Under the pieces are notes generated by a model. That model was not told the DNA's origin. It was given only the letters and a program-made list of their open reading frames with translations, and did no database searches. Shown piece by piece: positions 34,179 to 42,972 of a stretch of DNA of 64,000 nucleotides. The DNA comes from Hyphomicrobiales bacterium. GTDB taxonomy: Bacteria > Pseudomonadota > Alphaproteobacteria > Rhizobiales > NORP267. The first letter of the stretch is position 1; every line of letters begins with the position of its first letter. The DNA is taken from assembly GCA_021775875.1 (NCBI GenBank), contig JAJFHA010000020.1, positions 151,544 to 215,543 on the forward strand, written 5' to 3'. The position numbers were made by a program, and so were the translations under genes.

Positions 34179-34724
34179 ATGTTTGATGATGATGACATGA
34201 TCGGGAACATTGAAATACGCAACAGTCGGCCAAACGACCTGGCTCTAGTTGAAAAGCTATACCCGGCGGCATTTCCCGAAGAGGATTTGTTGCCTCTGGT
34301 GAGAGAGTTGCTGAGAGAAGAGCCGATTGTTCTCTCGCTTGTTGTGTTCGCTGATAAGGCTCTGGCGGGACATATTATCTTCACGAGATGCAGTATTGTT
34401 GGAAAAACTGAACAAGTCGCGCTCCTTGGACCGCTCGCCGTTGCTCCTGCATGGCAAGGGCAAGGTATAGGCAGTCAAATTATCGGCGTAGGTCTGCAAA
34501 TGCTGGAGGAGAGCGGCACGAACCGGGTATATGTACTCGGTGATCCAGCTTATTATGGGCGCTTCGGCTTTGAACCAGATGATGGGGTCATGCCACCTTA
34601 CCCCCTGCCAGAAGAATGGGTTGGTGCCTGGCAATCTCGTTTTCTGGGTGGCGACGAGCGGCCTCTCCGCGGAAAACTTTCCGTCCCACAACCATGGTGC
34701 CAAAAAGCCCTGTGGGCGCCTTGA
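34179..34724 (+). CDS. GNAT-family N-acetyltransferase
   Basis: A 181-residue protein with the GNAT acetyl-CoA-binding motif LAVAPAWQGQGIGSQII at about residues 88-104 and the following VYVLGDPAYYGRFGFEP, typical of the YhbS-like subgroup (COG3153). The substrate is unknown. The start may be ATG at 34179 or ATG at 34197; the latter gives MIGNIEIRNSRPND, closer to family N-termini. It converges on the phosphomannomutase gene with a 74-nt gap holding no clear terminator. Confidence 0.88.
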   Translation: MFDDDDMIGNIEIRNSRPNDLALVEKLYPAAFPEEDLLPLVRELLREEPIVLSLVVFADKALAGHIIFTRCSIVGKTEQVALLGPLAVAPAWQGQGIGSQIIGVGLQMLEESGTNRVYVLGDPAYYGRFGFEPDDGVMPPYPLPEEWVGAWQSRFLGGDERPLRGKLSVPQPWCQKALWAP

Positions 34725-34798
34725 ATCAAGGATACGGCTCGGTCTCCAATTATCTGTGCGGCTAGAACTTTGTAAATGCAAAATACTTTTTACTGAAA

Positions 34799-36301
34799 TC
34801 AGATTTTCTGATCATATTCGCCGATTTCCTCGTATTGCGAGAGATGCGCGTCGATGTCCGCAAACATGGCGCGCATGTTCTCGTCCGACGTGGGGCTTTC
34901 ACAAACTACTACCAGATTTGGCGTATTGGATGACGCCCGGATCAGGCCCCAGGTGCCGTCTTCCAGTACAATGCGGATGCCGTTTATGGTAATGACTTGC
35001 CGCACGGTTTGCCCGGCGATTTTTTTGTCCGCCGCTACAGCGGCTTCGAAATGGGCCACAACTTTTTCAACAATGCCGTATTTATCTTCGTCCCGGCAAT
35101 GGGGCGACATGGTGGGTGATTGCCACGTCAGCGGTAATTCCCGGCGCAGGTCCGCCATGGTTTTCCCGGGGTTGCGTTCAAGCATGTCGAGCACTGCAAA
35201 GGCCGCGCCAATGCCATCGTCATAACCTTTGCCAATCGGCTCGTTGAAGAAATAATGACCGCTCTTCTCAAAGCCTGCCAACGCACCAGTCTCATGGCTG
35301 CGCCGTTTGATATACGAATGACCGGTCTTCCAATATTCTGTTCTGGCACCGTTGGCGATCAGAACGGGATCGGTTTCGAATAATCCGGTTGATTTCACAT
35401 CAACCACGAATTTTGCGTTTTCAAAACGGGCGGAGAAGTCCCGCGCCAGCAGAACTCCGATTTTGTCGGCGAAAATCACTTCGCCTTCATTATCAATGAC
35501 GCCGCACCGGTCGCCGTCGCCATCGAATGCCAATCCCACATCAGCCTTGGTTGCCAAAACCCGGTCGCGGACCGCGTTCAGCATTTTCAGGTCTTCCGGG
35601 TTGGGATTGTGGCTCGGGAAATTATAGTCAAGCTGGGCATTCAGCGGAATCACCTCCGCACCGATAGCAGTCAAAGCACGGGGCGCGAACGCGCCAGCGG
35701 TGCCGTTACCAGACGCTGCCACAACGCGCAGCGGACGGGACAGCTTTGGCCGGTCGGTGAGGGCTGCGAGATAGGTGTCGATAAAATCAGGGACAAACCT
35801 GTAATGGCCACCGCCACGTGTATCCAGATCGCCTTCCAGCACAATTGCCTTCAACTGGCTCATTTCATCAGGGCCAAAGGTGAGGGGGGCGTTGCATCCC
35901 ATTTTGACCCCGGTCCAGCCATTATTATTGTGGCTTGCGGTGACCATCGCGACGCCGGGCACATCCAGCTCAAATTGCGCAAAATAGGCCATTGGTGATA
36001 GCGCCAGCCCAATATCATGAACATCGCACCCGGCCGCCATAAGTCCGAGGGTAAGGGCTTGTTTGATGCTAAGCGAATAGGCCCGGTAATCATGGCCAAC
36101 CACGATGGCCGGCGGCGTAATTCCGAGACGGTGCAACAAGGTGCCAAGCCCCTGACCAAGGACTTGAATTCCGAGCAGGTTTATTTCTTCAGGAAACCGC
36201 CAGCGCGCGTCATATTCACGAAAGCCTGTCGGTTTCACTTGAGGCGTGATTTCAAATTCGGCTGTGTTCAGCTTGATTGACGGAAGTGGTTTGGGAAACA
36301 T
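34799..36301 (-). CDS. Phosphomannomutase/phosphoglucomutase
   Basis: A 500-residue alpha-D-phosphohexomutase that interconverts hexose 1- and 6-phosphates for exopolysaccharide, lipopolysaccharide or GDP-mannose synthesis. The phosphorylated serine is Ser123 in TASHNNNGWTG, the magnesium loop is DGDGDRCG near residue 258, the sugar-binding loop is EKSGHYFFNEP, and the phosphate-binding loop is RASSNTPNLVV in the C-terminal domain. Length and order fit the AlgC/PgmG type. It is followed upstream on the same strand by two small protease genes, perhaps in one transcription unit. Confidence 0.93.
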   Translation of the reverse strand: MFPKPLPSIKLNTAEFEITPQVKPTGFREYDARWRFPEEINLLGIQVLGQGLGTLLHRLGITPPAIVVGHDYRAYSLSIKQALTLGLMAAGCDVHDIGLALSPMAYFAQFELDVPGVAMVTASHNNNGWTGVKMGCNAPLTFGPDEMSQLKAIVLEGDLDTRGGGHYRFVPDFIDTYLAALTDRPKLSRPLRVVAASGNGTAGAFAPRALTAIGAEVIPLNAQLDYNFPSHNPNPEDLKMLNAVRDRVLATKADVGLAFDGDGDRCGVIDNEGEVIFADKIGVLLARDFSARFENAKFVVDVKSTGLFETDPVLIANGARTEYWKTGHSYIKRRSHETGALAGFEKSGHYFFNEPIGKGYDDGIGAAFAVLDMLERNPGKTMADLRRELPLTWQSPTMSPHCRDEDKYGIVEKVVAHFEAAVAADKKIAGQTVRQVITINGIRIVLEDGTWGLIRASSNTPNLVVVCESPTSDENMRAMFADIDAHLSQYEEIGEYDQKI

Positions 36302-36312
36302 GTTTCAAATCT

Positions 36313-36822
36313 CTAGCGGTACAGGACCATCTGGTCGCCCTTGATCTCGAACCGTGAAATCGCGCCCAGAAAGCTCATACCCAGCAGGGAATGTTCAAGC
36401 AGGCCAGCTCTTACCACAATGGCGCTGACATCGCGCATTTCAATGCCGCCAACCGAGAGGTTGTCGAGGGTAATCCGTGCCGCCATCGCTGTGCCGTTTG
36501 CGGTACGGATCGGGGTATCAAATTCCAGCCATTCCATATCAAAGCCGACGCGCTGGGCATCATTTTCCGTGAGCGTGACAACGGTAGCTCCGGTATCGGC
36601 CATCATCTGGACGTGAACATCGTTGGCTAGCGTCTCAGCGGTGAATTGCCCGAGCTTGCCGGCAGATATTGCGGTAACAGCCGGTCCTTGATGGCTTATA
36701 GCAGGCCGTGATGGTCCATCGCTCGCTTCATTGGAGGCTAAACCCAATGTCCGTTCATCAAGCGTGGTGGTTGCCAAAGCGATGCCGACGGCGACAAATA
36801 AAAGTGTTGAAATTTTACTCAA
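36313..36822 (-). CDS. Retropepsin-like aspartic protease, copy 1
   Basis: A 169-residue protein with an N-terminal signal or membrane anchor (MSKISTLLFVAVGIALATTTL) and one retroviral-protease-like domain. The catalytic Asp is in MMADTGATVVTL (about residue 93), with the hydrophobic-hydrophobic-Gly element as SLLGMSFL near the C-terminus. It belongs to the single-domain clan AA proteases common in alphaproteobacteria; as in retropepsins a dimer would supply the two aspartates. The start, 44 nt from a longer paralogue, suggests tandem duplication. The natural substrate is unknown; the site is periplasmic or membrane-facing. Confidence 0.85.
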   Translation of the reverse strand: MSKISTLLFVAVGIALATTTLDERTLGLASNEASDGPSRPAISHQGPAVTAISAGKLGQFTAETLANDVHVQMMADTGATVVTLTENDAQRVGFDMEWLEFDTPIRTANGTAMAARITLDNLSVGGIEMRDVSAIVVRAGLLEHSLLGMSFLGAISRFEIKGDQMVLYR

Positions 36823-36865
36823 ACTACTAACCCTCTACACAACAATTCGGGCGGGCGTGCATAAA

Positions 36866-37573
36866 CTAGCGGTGGCTGTTCATGATCAGCCGGTCACCCT
36901 CAACCTTATAAGACACGAGACGTTCTAAAAAACTGTTACCCAACAAGCTTCCATTTAACGCGCCAGGTTGGGCAACCAGCGCCCGGACGCCGGAAAATCC
37001 GATTGATCCGACCGCGATTGAGCTCAGGCGCACTGGGGCAGCTAAAGTTTGGCCGTTGGCCGTTGAAACAAGAATTACATAATCATCCGCGCCGATTTCA
37101 AGCCCGGCAGCCGCTGCATCTCTGGCACTCAATGTCACAAGGCTGGCGCCGGTATCAACCAGCATCTGGATTGCAGTACCGTTGATTTTTGCGTTGGCAA
37201 CAAAATGGCGATCATTACGCTGCCGGAGTGTCACACTGATAGTTCCATCGGCGGAGATATCTTCGGCGACGTAACCCGGGAGAAGAACCGCCAATGTCTG
37301 GTTGGCGACGCGTTGAAGGTCGTATCGAAAACCGTATCCGACAATCAGGAAAATCAATAAAAAGGTCCAAATTGCTATATCCCGCAAGGCTTTACCAAAC
37401 CGGCGGCGATAGGCATAGAACAGGCCACTTGTTATAGCCAGACCAATAATTCCATAAAATACAAGTGATGCGATTTTATCGCCGGAAAGATTACTGAACG
37501 GAATAGTATCGGAATTGAGTAGCCAAAATGCCAGCGCTCCGGCGAAGAAGAGAAAGGCGATCCGGATTATCAT
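36866..37573 (-). CDS. Retropepsin-like aspartic protease, copy 2 (membrane-anchored)
   Basis: A 235-residue protein with two or three N-terminal helices (IRIAFLFFAGALAFWLL, IASLVFYGIIGLAITSGLFY, IAIWTFLLIFLIVGYGF) and a C-terminal retropepsin domain: catalytic Asp in MLVDTGASLVTLS and SLLGNSFLERL. The catalytic domains of this and the neighbouring copy align through DTGA, xxTANGxxxxAxxxL and the LLGxSFL block. The membrane part is similar to the TIGR02281 type of clan AA protease. It lies 18 nt upstream of the histidine-kinase stop in the same direction. Confidence 0.85.
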   Translation of the reverse strand: MIIRIAFLFFAGALAFWLLNSDTIPFSNLSGDKIASLVFYGIIGLAITSGLFYAYRRRFGKALRDIAIWTFLLIFLIVGYGFRYDLQRVANQTLAVLLPGYVAEDISADGTISVTLRQRNDRHFVANAKINGTAIQMLVDTGASLVTLSARDAAAAGLEIGADDYVILVSTANGQTLAAPVRLSSIAVGSIGFSGVRALVAQPGALNGSLLGNSFLERLVSYKVEGDRLIMNSHR

Positions 37574-37591
37574 TCAAATTACCTAAAGCAC

Positions 37592-39121
37592 TTATGCTGC
37601 GCCGCGGATCGTGTCTGGAGCTGTTTCCTGAACCGGTGGCAACGCTTTCATAACCCGTTTGCGCGGAAAGGTGATAATGATCTCGGTACCTTCGCGAAGC
37701 TCGCTCTGGATATCAAATGTTCCGCCGTGCAGCTCAACAAGCCCGATAACAATCGGGAGGCCTAGTCCTGCGCCCTGTTCAGCAATTTTTTGGGCATGAG
37801 AGCCCTGGCCGAAAGAGGTCAAAACCTGGGGGATTTCTTCTTCCGGTATGCCGACGCCGGTGTCGCGAACGCCCAGATATTGCCCACCACCCTCGGTCCA
37901 ACCAACGCTTATGGTGATGGTACCGCCGTTTGGGGTGAATTTGATGGCGTTTGAGAGCAGGTTCAACGCGATCTGACGCACCGCCCGCTCGTCACTCCAT
38001 AATTTAGGCATTTGTGGCTCAAATTGTCCGACAAGACTGACACCGCGTTCGGTGGCGCGAAGCTCAACCAGACGCACGCAATCCTCCACAACACCGACTA
38101 AATTAATGGCGTCTTCGTTGAGTTCAAGTTCGCCTGCTTCAACCCGCGACAGGTCAAGAATTTCGTTAATCAGATTGAGCAGGTGTTCGCCGCTGGAGTG
38201 AATATCGCTGGCATATTCAGCATATTTTGGACTGGAGTGTGGCCCCAGAATTTCCGATTTCATCACTTCGGAAAAGCCCAGAATGGCGTTCAATGGTGTA
38301 CGCAATTCGTGGCTCATGGTGGCCAAGAACCGTGATTTCGAGATGTTCGCAGTTTCTGCACGCCGCCGAGCTTCATCGGACAGAGCGTTGACTTGTTCCA
38401 ACTCCGAGATCAGCACTTCCTTTTCGGCCCGAAACGACAACATCGTGTAGGCACTGTCGAAAAGCCGCCTGGAAATCAGCAGGAAATAAAATTGCGCACC
38501 AATGGTTATGCCAGCCATTGCATAATAGATCACGCCGCCGATACCAAGGAATGTCGCCACAATGGCAATCGTGATCGGTAATGTGCCAATATAGATCGCC
38601 GGGTCGAGAACCCCGGACAGCATGGTTCGAATCGCTAGAATGGTGATCAAAGTTGCGAATATAAAGACATAAGTTTCGGGGTTATGATCGGGCATTTTAA
38701 CGAGCGCCAACGACGCCCAGGTGACCGCATAGAAAAATTCAGCCGATGATAATTTTGATCGCCAAACTTTGAGATCAAGGTCCGTGACACTGGCTTTCTC
38801 AAAGCTTCGGCACAGGCTCATCAAAATGCCCTGCGAAACAAGGATCGAGCTGAGCCAGATCAAAGCCACTGAAATCGGCACCCAGATCGTCAGGACAATT
38901 GCAACGGCGGTGCCAAACAGGGGAATGAACAAAGGTGCGCCAAGCTGATTGCTTGCGTAAATCAGCATGATTTCGTAGTCGAATGTCGGGCTGCTGCCGG
39001 TATTCGACGTTAGTCGTTCCCGGGCCTGACGGATATGGCTGACAAGTTCACGTTGGCGGCTAGCCTCCGGCTTGTCCAGATCGGGCCCGTAAATGCCATG
39101 CTTTGTTCTAACCTGGGACAT
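37592..39121 (-). CDS. Membrane sensor histidine kinase (PleC-like)
   Basis: A 509-residue kinase. ATG at 39121 is preferred to a longer frame because the extension would overlap the divergent nuclease gene and lacks conserved residues. Residues of about 60-240 contain some six membrane helices. A coiled linker follows, then the dimerisation domain with the phosphorylated His in MSHELRTPLNAILGFSEV and an ATPase domain (NLLSNAIKFTPNGG, VRDTGVGIP, GAGLGLPIV). The HELRTPLNAI type and downstream sequence resemble PleC/DivJ-class alphaproteobacterial kinases. There is no receiver domain and no response regulator nearby; the signal is unknown. Confidence 0.9.
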   Translation of the reverse strand: MSQVRTKHGIYGPDLDKPEASRQRELVSHIRQARERLTSNTGSSPTFDYEIMLIYASNQLGAPLFIPLFGTAVAIVLTIWVPISVALIWLSSILVSQGILMSLCRSFEKASVTDLDLKVWRSKLSSAEFFYAVTWASLALVKMPDHNPETYVFIFATLITILAIRTMLSGVLDPAIYIGTLPITIAIVATFLGIGGVIYYAMAGITIGAQFYFLLISRRLFDSAYTMLSFRAEKEVLISELEQVNALSDEARRRAETANISKSRFLATMSHELRTPLNAILGFSEVMKSEILGPHSSPKYAEYASDIHSSGEHLLNLINEILDLSRVEAGELELNEDAINLVGVVEDCVRLVELRATERGVSLVGQFEPQMPKLWSDERAVRQIALNLLSNAIKFTPNGGTITISVGWTEGGGQYLGVRDTGVGIPEEEIPQVLTSFGQGSHAQKIAEQGAGLGLPIVIGLVELHGGTFDIQSELREGTEIIITFPRKRVMKALPPVQETAPDTIRGAA

Positions 39122-39263
39122 GTTTACGCAAAACTCCGGAACGCAGAAACACGCTCTGCTGCGAGAAAATACTCTGGAATCGGATTTTGAAGTGAATTTA
39201 TTAAGAATGACCTGAACAACATGGTTAACCAAAAGTAAATTTGACCATAGTGAGACTGCATTA

Positions 39264-39758
39264 ATGATTTCAGGGTTTTTGAGGGATAGGGCTGGCGCGG
39301 TGTTTATCGCGATTGCGGTTTTGGCTGTCATATATTTGCTACCGTCAGGCTTGCCCGAAACTCTGCGCGGACCGGCCTTTGTGGTTGACGGTGATTCATT
39401 GGAAATTCTTGGTAGCCGGGTTCGCCTCCACGGTATCGATGCGCCGGAAGGGCGTCAAAATTGTTCCCGTGACGGGCGAAACTGGGCCTGCGGTCGGGAT
39501 GCGGGCGCTGCTTTGCGCAACAAGATCCACGGGCGTCAGGTTGATTGCGACCCGCTCGAATATGATCAATATGACCGTATTCTGGCCCGCTGCCATGTGG
39601 GTGGCGAAAACCTGAATCTCTGGATGGTGTCTGAGGGGTGGGCGGTCTCTTTTGGCGCATATCGAAACGAAGAGCGCGACGCGAGAAACAATAGCCGAGG
39701 CATCTGGGCCAGCGAATTCCTGCGCCCCTCGGAATGGCGACATCAAAACGGAATTTGA
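39264..39758 (+). CDS. Membrane-anchored or secreted thermonuclease (SNase) family protein
   Basis: A 164-residue protein. An N-terminal hydrophobic segment (AGAVFIAIAVLAVIYLLPSG) acts as signal or anchor and is followed by a staphylococcal-nuclease OB-fold domain: VVDGDSLEILGSRVRLHGID with the catalytic Asp and Arg (split around residue 55), DAPEGRQ, DRILARCHVGG with an Arg, and YRNEERDARNNSRGIW. It probably degrades DNA or RNA outside the cytoplasm with calcium. Four Cys could form disulfides. The gene is divergent from the sensor kinase over 142 bp. Confidence 0.9.
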   Translation: MISGFLRDRAGAVFIAIAVLAVIYLLPSGLPETLRGPAFVVDGDSLEILGSRVRLHGIDAPEGRQNCSRDGRNWACGRDAGAALRNKIHGRQVDCDPLEYDQYDRILARCHVGGENLNLWMVSEGWAVSFGAYRNEERDARNNSRGIWASEFLRPSEWRHQNGI

Positions 39759-39839
39759 CCGTTTGAGTTCCAGCCGGACTTGCACCATGCGCACCACCAT
39801 GATCCACTTGCGCCAACGTGAACTCAACAGGAATAAAAG

Positions 39840-40448
39840 ATGAAAATTTATGAAAACAAAGTGGCGCCAAACCCGCGTCGGGTGCGGATATTTTTGGCCG
39901 AAAAAGGCATCGAAGTCCCAATGGAACAAGTCGATATCATGAAGCTTGATTGCCAGACCGATGAATTCACCGCTAAGAATCCGATGCAACGGGTGCCGGT
40001 GCTGGAACTGGATGATGGCACAAATATTTCTGAATCAATCGCGATCTGCCGATATTTTGAAGAGACCAATCCGGAACCGGCTTTATTTGGCACCGATCCG
40101 GTCTCAAAAGCCCAGATTGAAATGTGGAACCGGCGTGCCGAACTAAATTTGTTGCTGCCAATCGCGTCTGCGTTCCGCCATACGAATCCTGCCATGGCCG
40201 AGCTTGAAGTGCCGCAGGTTCAGGAATGGGGTGAAGCCAATTTGCCGAAAATTGAAACCGCCCTTGCCTTATTTGACGGTGAATTGGCAAACCACGATTT
40301 CATCGCAGGGGACACTTATTCCGTTGCTGATATCACCGCTCTTTGTGGGATAGATTTCATGCGCGTGTTGGGCCGCAAACCTGAAGGTTTTGAGAATATA
40401 GTTCGCTGGCATGACGCGATGAAAGTCCGCGCCAGTTACGGTGCCTGA
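39840..40448 (+). CDS. Glutathione S-transferase family protein
   Basis: A 202-residue cytosolic protein. The thioredoxin-like N-terminal domain includes PNPRRVRIFLAEKGI and the glutathione-binding RVPVLELDDGTNISESIAI with cis-Pro and Ser-Glu (about residues 53-70). The helical C-terminal domain has DFIAGDTYSVADITA, the folding N-cap motif. It is most like bacterial beta/theta-type enzymes. The substrate is unknown; it precedes a uracil-DNA glycosylase gene by 52 nt. Confidence 0.92.
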   Translation: MKIYENKVAPNPRRVRIFLAEKGIEVPMEQVDIMKLDCQTDEFTAKNPMQRVPVLELDDGTNISESIAICRYFEETNPEPALFGTDPVSKAQIEMWNRRAELNLLLPIASAFRHTNPAMAELEVPQVQEWGEANLPKIETALALFDGELANHDFIAGDTYSVADITALCGIDFMRVLGRKPEGFENIVRWHDAMKVRASYGA

Positions 40449-40500
40449 TCACAGCCAGGCAAACGGGTAGTTGATATGAATCGGATCTTCGAATGTCTCC

Positions 40501-41121
40501 ATGACTGAGTTGGATAGATTGCTTGGTGACATTGTCAAATGCAGAATGTGCCGGGATCACTCCGTGCAAAAAATGCCCTTGCCGCACGAGCCACGACCAA
40601 TTGTCCGGCTCTCGGCCATGTCAAAAATTGCGGTTGTCGGGCAAGCTCCCGGCACCCGCGTACATGCCAGCGGCATCCCGTTTGATGACCCGTCCGGCGA
40701 CCGGTTGCGCAATTGGATGGGGTTAGATCGGGATGAATTTTACGACACGTCCCGGGTGGCGATTATCCCGATGGGGTTTTGCTTTCCGGGGCTTGATGAC
40801 AAGGGCGGTGATCTGCCGCCCCGCAAGGAGTGTGCGCCTCAATGGCGGGGTCAGGTTTTGGCTCATGCCGAGAATATTTCTCTGACACTGGTGATCGGAC
40901 TTTACGCCCAGGCTTGGCATCTTGGGCCGAAGCGCAAACGCAACCTGACCGAAACCGTCAATGCGTGGCGCGAATATTACGACCCCGATCAGGACAAGCG
41001 CATCATTCCCTTGCCGCACCCGTCATGGCGCAACAATGGCTGGATTAAAAAGAACCCCTGGTTCGAAACCGAATTGCTGCCGGTGCTGCGGAAGGATATT
41101 CAGGGTCTTTTGAAAGACTGA
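40501..41121 (+). CDS. Uracil-DNA glycosylase family protein, probable Fe-S type
   Basis: A 206-residue protein of the family 4/5-like uracil-DNA glycosylase group (COG1573). It shows GQAPGTRVHASGIPFDDPSG (motif 1, near residue 48) and the C-terminal HPSWRNN (motif 2). Cys14 and Cys17 (KCRMC) at the N-terminus plus two more Cys (GFCFPG and KECAP, 16 residues apart) match the four ligands of the 4Fe-4S cluster in family 4 enzymes. It would excise uracil from deaminated DNA. The motif 1 Gln replaces the usual Glu, so exact substrate range is uncertain. Confidence 0.85.
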   Translation: MTELDRLLGDIVKCRMCRDHSVQKMPLPHEPRPIVRLSAMSKIAVVGQAPGTRVHASGIPFDDPSGDRLRNWMGLDRDEFYDTSRVAIIPMGFCFPGLDDKGGDLPPRKECAPQWRGQVLAHAENISLTLVIGLYAQAWHLGPKRKRNLTETVNAWREYYDPDQDKRIIPLPHPSWRNNGWIKKNPWFETELLPVLRKDIQGLLKD

Positions 41122-41124
41122 AAG

Positions 41125-42012
41125 CTAGCCAAGCCCGTCCATCCATGCCGCTACCGCTTCACCGATTTCATGCGGACTATCTTCCTGAATGAAATGAACG
41201 CCTTTGACGGTGACTTCCGTCTGGTTCGGGAATTTCCGGCAATGGTCGCGATTTGCACCGGTCAGGATCGCGCCGGGTTCGGCGTTGATAAACAATTTTG
41301 GAATGTCGCTGGTCAGCAGCCAGTTTGCATAATCACCGACAATTTCAACAACGTCGGCAGGTTCGCCGCCAATCGGGATTTGCCGGGGCCAGGTCAGGGT
41401 TGGCCTGCGGTCTTCACCTGCATTCGCAAACGGGCGGCGATAAATTGCCATTTCTTCTTCCGTAAGGTCGCGAAGAACGGACCCGGGCAGCACCTTTTCA
41501 ACAAAGATATTTTTTTCCAAAATCATGTTTTCGCCAGCCGGTGAGCGGAACGCCTGAAACACCGGACGGGCAGCTTCCGACCAATCGTCCCATTCAGGGA
41601 TCGGCCGCACGATACCTTCCATATAGGCGATCCCGCGTACCGCATCCGCGTGTCGCCGCGCCCAGTCAAACCCGAGTGCCGACCCCCAGTCGTGGATAAC
41701 CAGGGTTACGTTGGAAGTTACGCCAAGTGCCTCAAGAGCCGCTTTCCAATAAGACCGATGCTCGACAAAGGTGTAACTGTCAGGTCCTGAATCATCGAGT
41801 TTCTCTGAATCCCCCATGCCAATCAAGTCGATAGCAATGCAGCGGCCTTTGTCGGCCAGATGCGGCATGACGTTGCGCCAAAGATAGGAGGATGTCGGGT
41901 TGCCGTGCTGGAAGATGATTGGATCACCTGACCCCATTTCCACATAGGCCATTTTGCGGCCCTTCACAGTGATGAATTTTTTGTCGTGCTCTATTGCAGA
42001 AATTTCACTCAT
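41125..42012 (-). CDS. Haloalkane dehalogenase, LinB/DhaA-like (HLD-II)
   Basis: A 295-residue alpha/beta hydrolase that hydrolyses carbon-halogen bonds of haloalkanes to alcohols. All HLD-II catalytic residues can be read: halide-binding Asn38 ([12 protein letters not shown]) and Trp109, nucleophile Asp108 (HDWGSALG), acid Glu132 (YMEGIVRP) and base His273 (GVHFIQED). Numbering nearly equals that of LinB of Sphingobium (Asn38, Asp108, Trp109, Glu132, His272). Its stop lies 3 nt from that of the converging glycosylase. It sits 17 nt downstream of another alpha/beta hydrolase gene on the same strand, so they may be co-transcribed. Confidence 0.93.
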   Translation of the reverse strand: MSEISAIEHDKKFITVKGRKMAYVEMGSGDPIIFQHGNPTSSYLWRNVMPHLADKGRCIAIDLIGMGDSEKLDDSGPDSYTFVEHRSYWKAALEALGVTSNVTLVIHDWGSALGFDWARRHADAVRGIAYMEGIVRPIPEWDDWSEAARPVFQAFRSPAGENMILEKNIFVEKVLPGSVLRDLTEEEMAIYRRPFANAGEDRRPTLTWPRQIPIGGEPADVVEIVGDYANWLLTSDIPKLFINAEPGAILTGANRDHCRKFPNQTEVTVKGVHFIQEDSPHEIGEAVAAWMDGLG

Positions 42013-42029
42013 GATTGCCTCGCTTATGT

Positions 42030-42932
42030 TTAATCTGATATTTTTTCTTGAAAAAATGACGTCATTTCTGCTTCAAAATCTTTGCGCTTTTCAATCGCCA
42101 GTCCGTGCGCCGCGCTGCCAAACATCAACAGATCAGAATAGGGGATCAGTTCGGCGGCTTCTTCCATTATTTCGGGTTTGAAAAGCGGGTCCATCGCGCC
42201 GCCAACAATCTGTACCGGCACCTGAATTTTCGCCAGATGCGCGCCGAGGTCAGCCGCCATCATCGCCTGCAAAGCCTGCATCAAGCGCTCGGGGCTTTCC
42301 GGGATTCCAGACCCGATCGGGAGCAATATCCGCGCCATGGTTTTGTTGAAAGACCGGCGGAACCCGGTAAAGGATACATTCGCCATGGAATCCGACAAGG
42401 CAATCCACTTCTGGGCCGTTGCCAATTCAAGCCAGTGTGCGACAATATCCTTGCCCTCTCCGCTGAGCCGGTGCGCGGCAGAATTCACGCTGACCCGGCC
42501 GATATTATCCGGCTTGTGGGCGGCAAGCGCTAAAGCGGCGATGCCACCAATCCCGGTTCCTGCAATATCGACAACAGGTTCATCCGGTTTTTCACGGATC
42601 AGGGTGGACTTGATCGCTACATCGATATCTTCGATCAGATTGGTGAGTCCCATGCCGGGCGGGCGCTGGCTGGAGCGCCCCAAAAAATAAATCGTATGAG
42701 TTTCGCACAATTCAGGCATGATCCCGGCATAGGCGTGAGGATATTCGCCGGGGGACGCGAACGCATCGCTCAATCCTGGCAAATAGACAAGGATTTTGGA
42801 TCCGCCCGCAACCCGCAGATACGGAAAGCCCGGCCGGGCAAGCCCGACCGATACCTGATTAGCCCGTGCCTGCCGGTTTTTTATGCCTGCTAATTTCAAC
42901 ATCAGCGGAGCATAGCGGGAATTATTCAGCAT
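42030..42932 (-). CDS. Alpha/beta-hydrolase-fold protein lacking the nucleophilic serine
   Basis: A 300-residue protein with the fold's elements: [10 protein letters not shown] after strand 3, the nucleophile elbow, [11 protein letters not shown] with the acid Asp, and [12 protein letters not shown] with the base His. At the elbow, where GxSxG is expected, it has GTGIGG with Gly127 in place of Ser. It therefore may not be a hydrolase; it could be a cofactor-free oxygenase or lyase relative, or a binding protein. It is upstream of the haloalkane dehalogenase on the same strand (17-nt gap). Confidence 0.8.
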   Translation of the reverse strand: MLNNSRYAPLMLKLAGIKNRQARANQVSVGLARPGFPYLRVAGGSKILVYLPGLSDAFASPGEYPHAYAGIMPELCETHTIYFLGRSSQRPPGMGLTNLIEDIDVAIKSTLIREKPDEPVVDIAGTGIGGIAALALAAHKPDNIGRVSVNSAAHRLSGEGKDIVAHWLELATAQKWIALSDSMANVSFTGFRRSFNKTMARILLPIGSGIPESPERLMQALQAMMAADLGAHLAKIQVPVQIVGGAMDPLFKPEIMEEAAELIPYSDLLMFGSAAHGLAIEKRKDFEAEMTSFFQEKISD

Positions 42933-42972
42933 GCCTCAAAAAAAACGCCGCCAACGAAAATGTGATCGGGAG

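Noticed and set aside
39122-39331. N-terminal extension of the sensor kinase by 70 residues
   Set aside because: It would overlap the divergent nuclease gene and lacks a ribosome site; ATG at 39121 gives a normal start.
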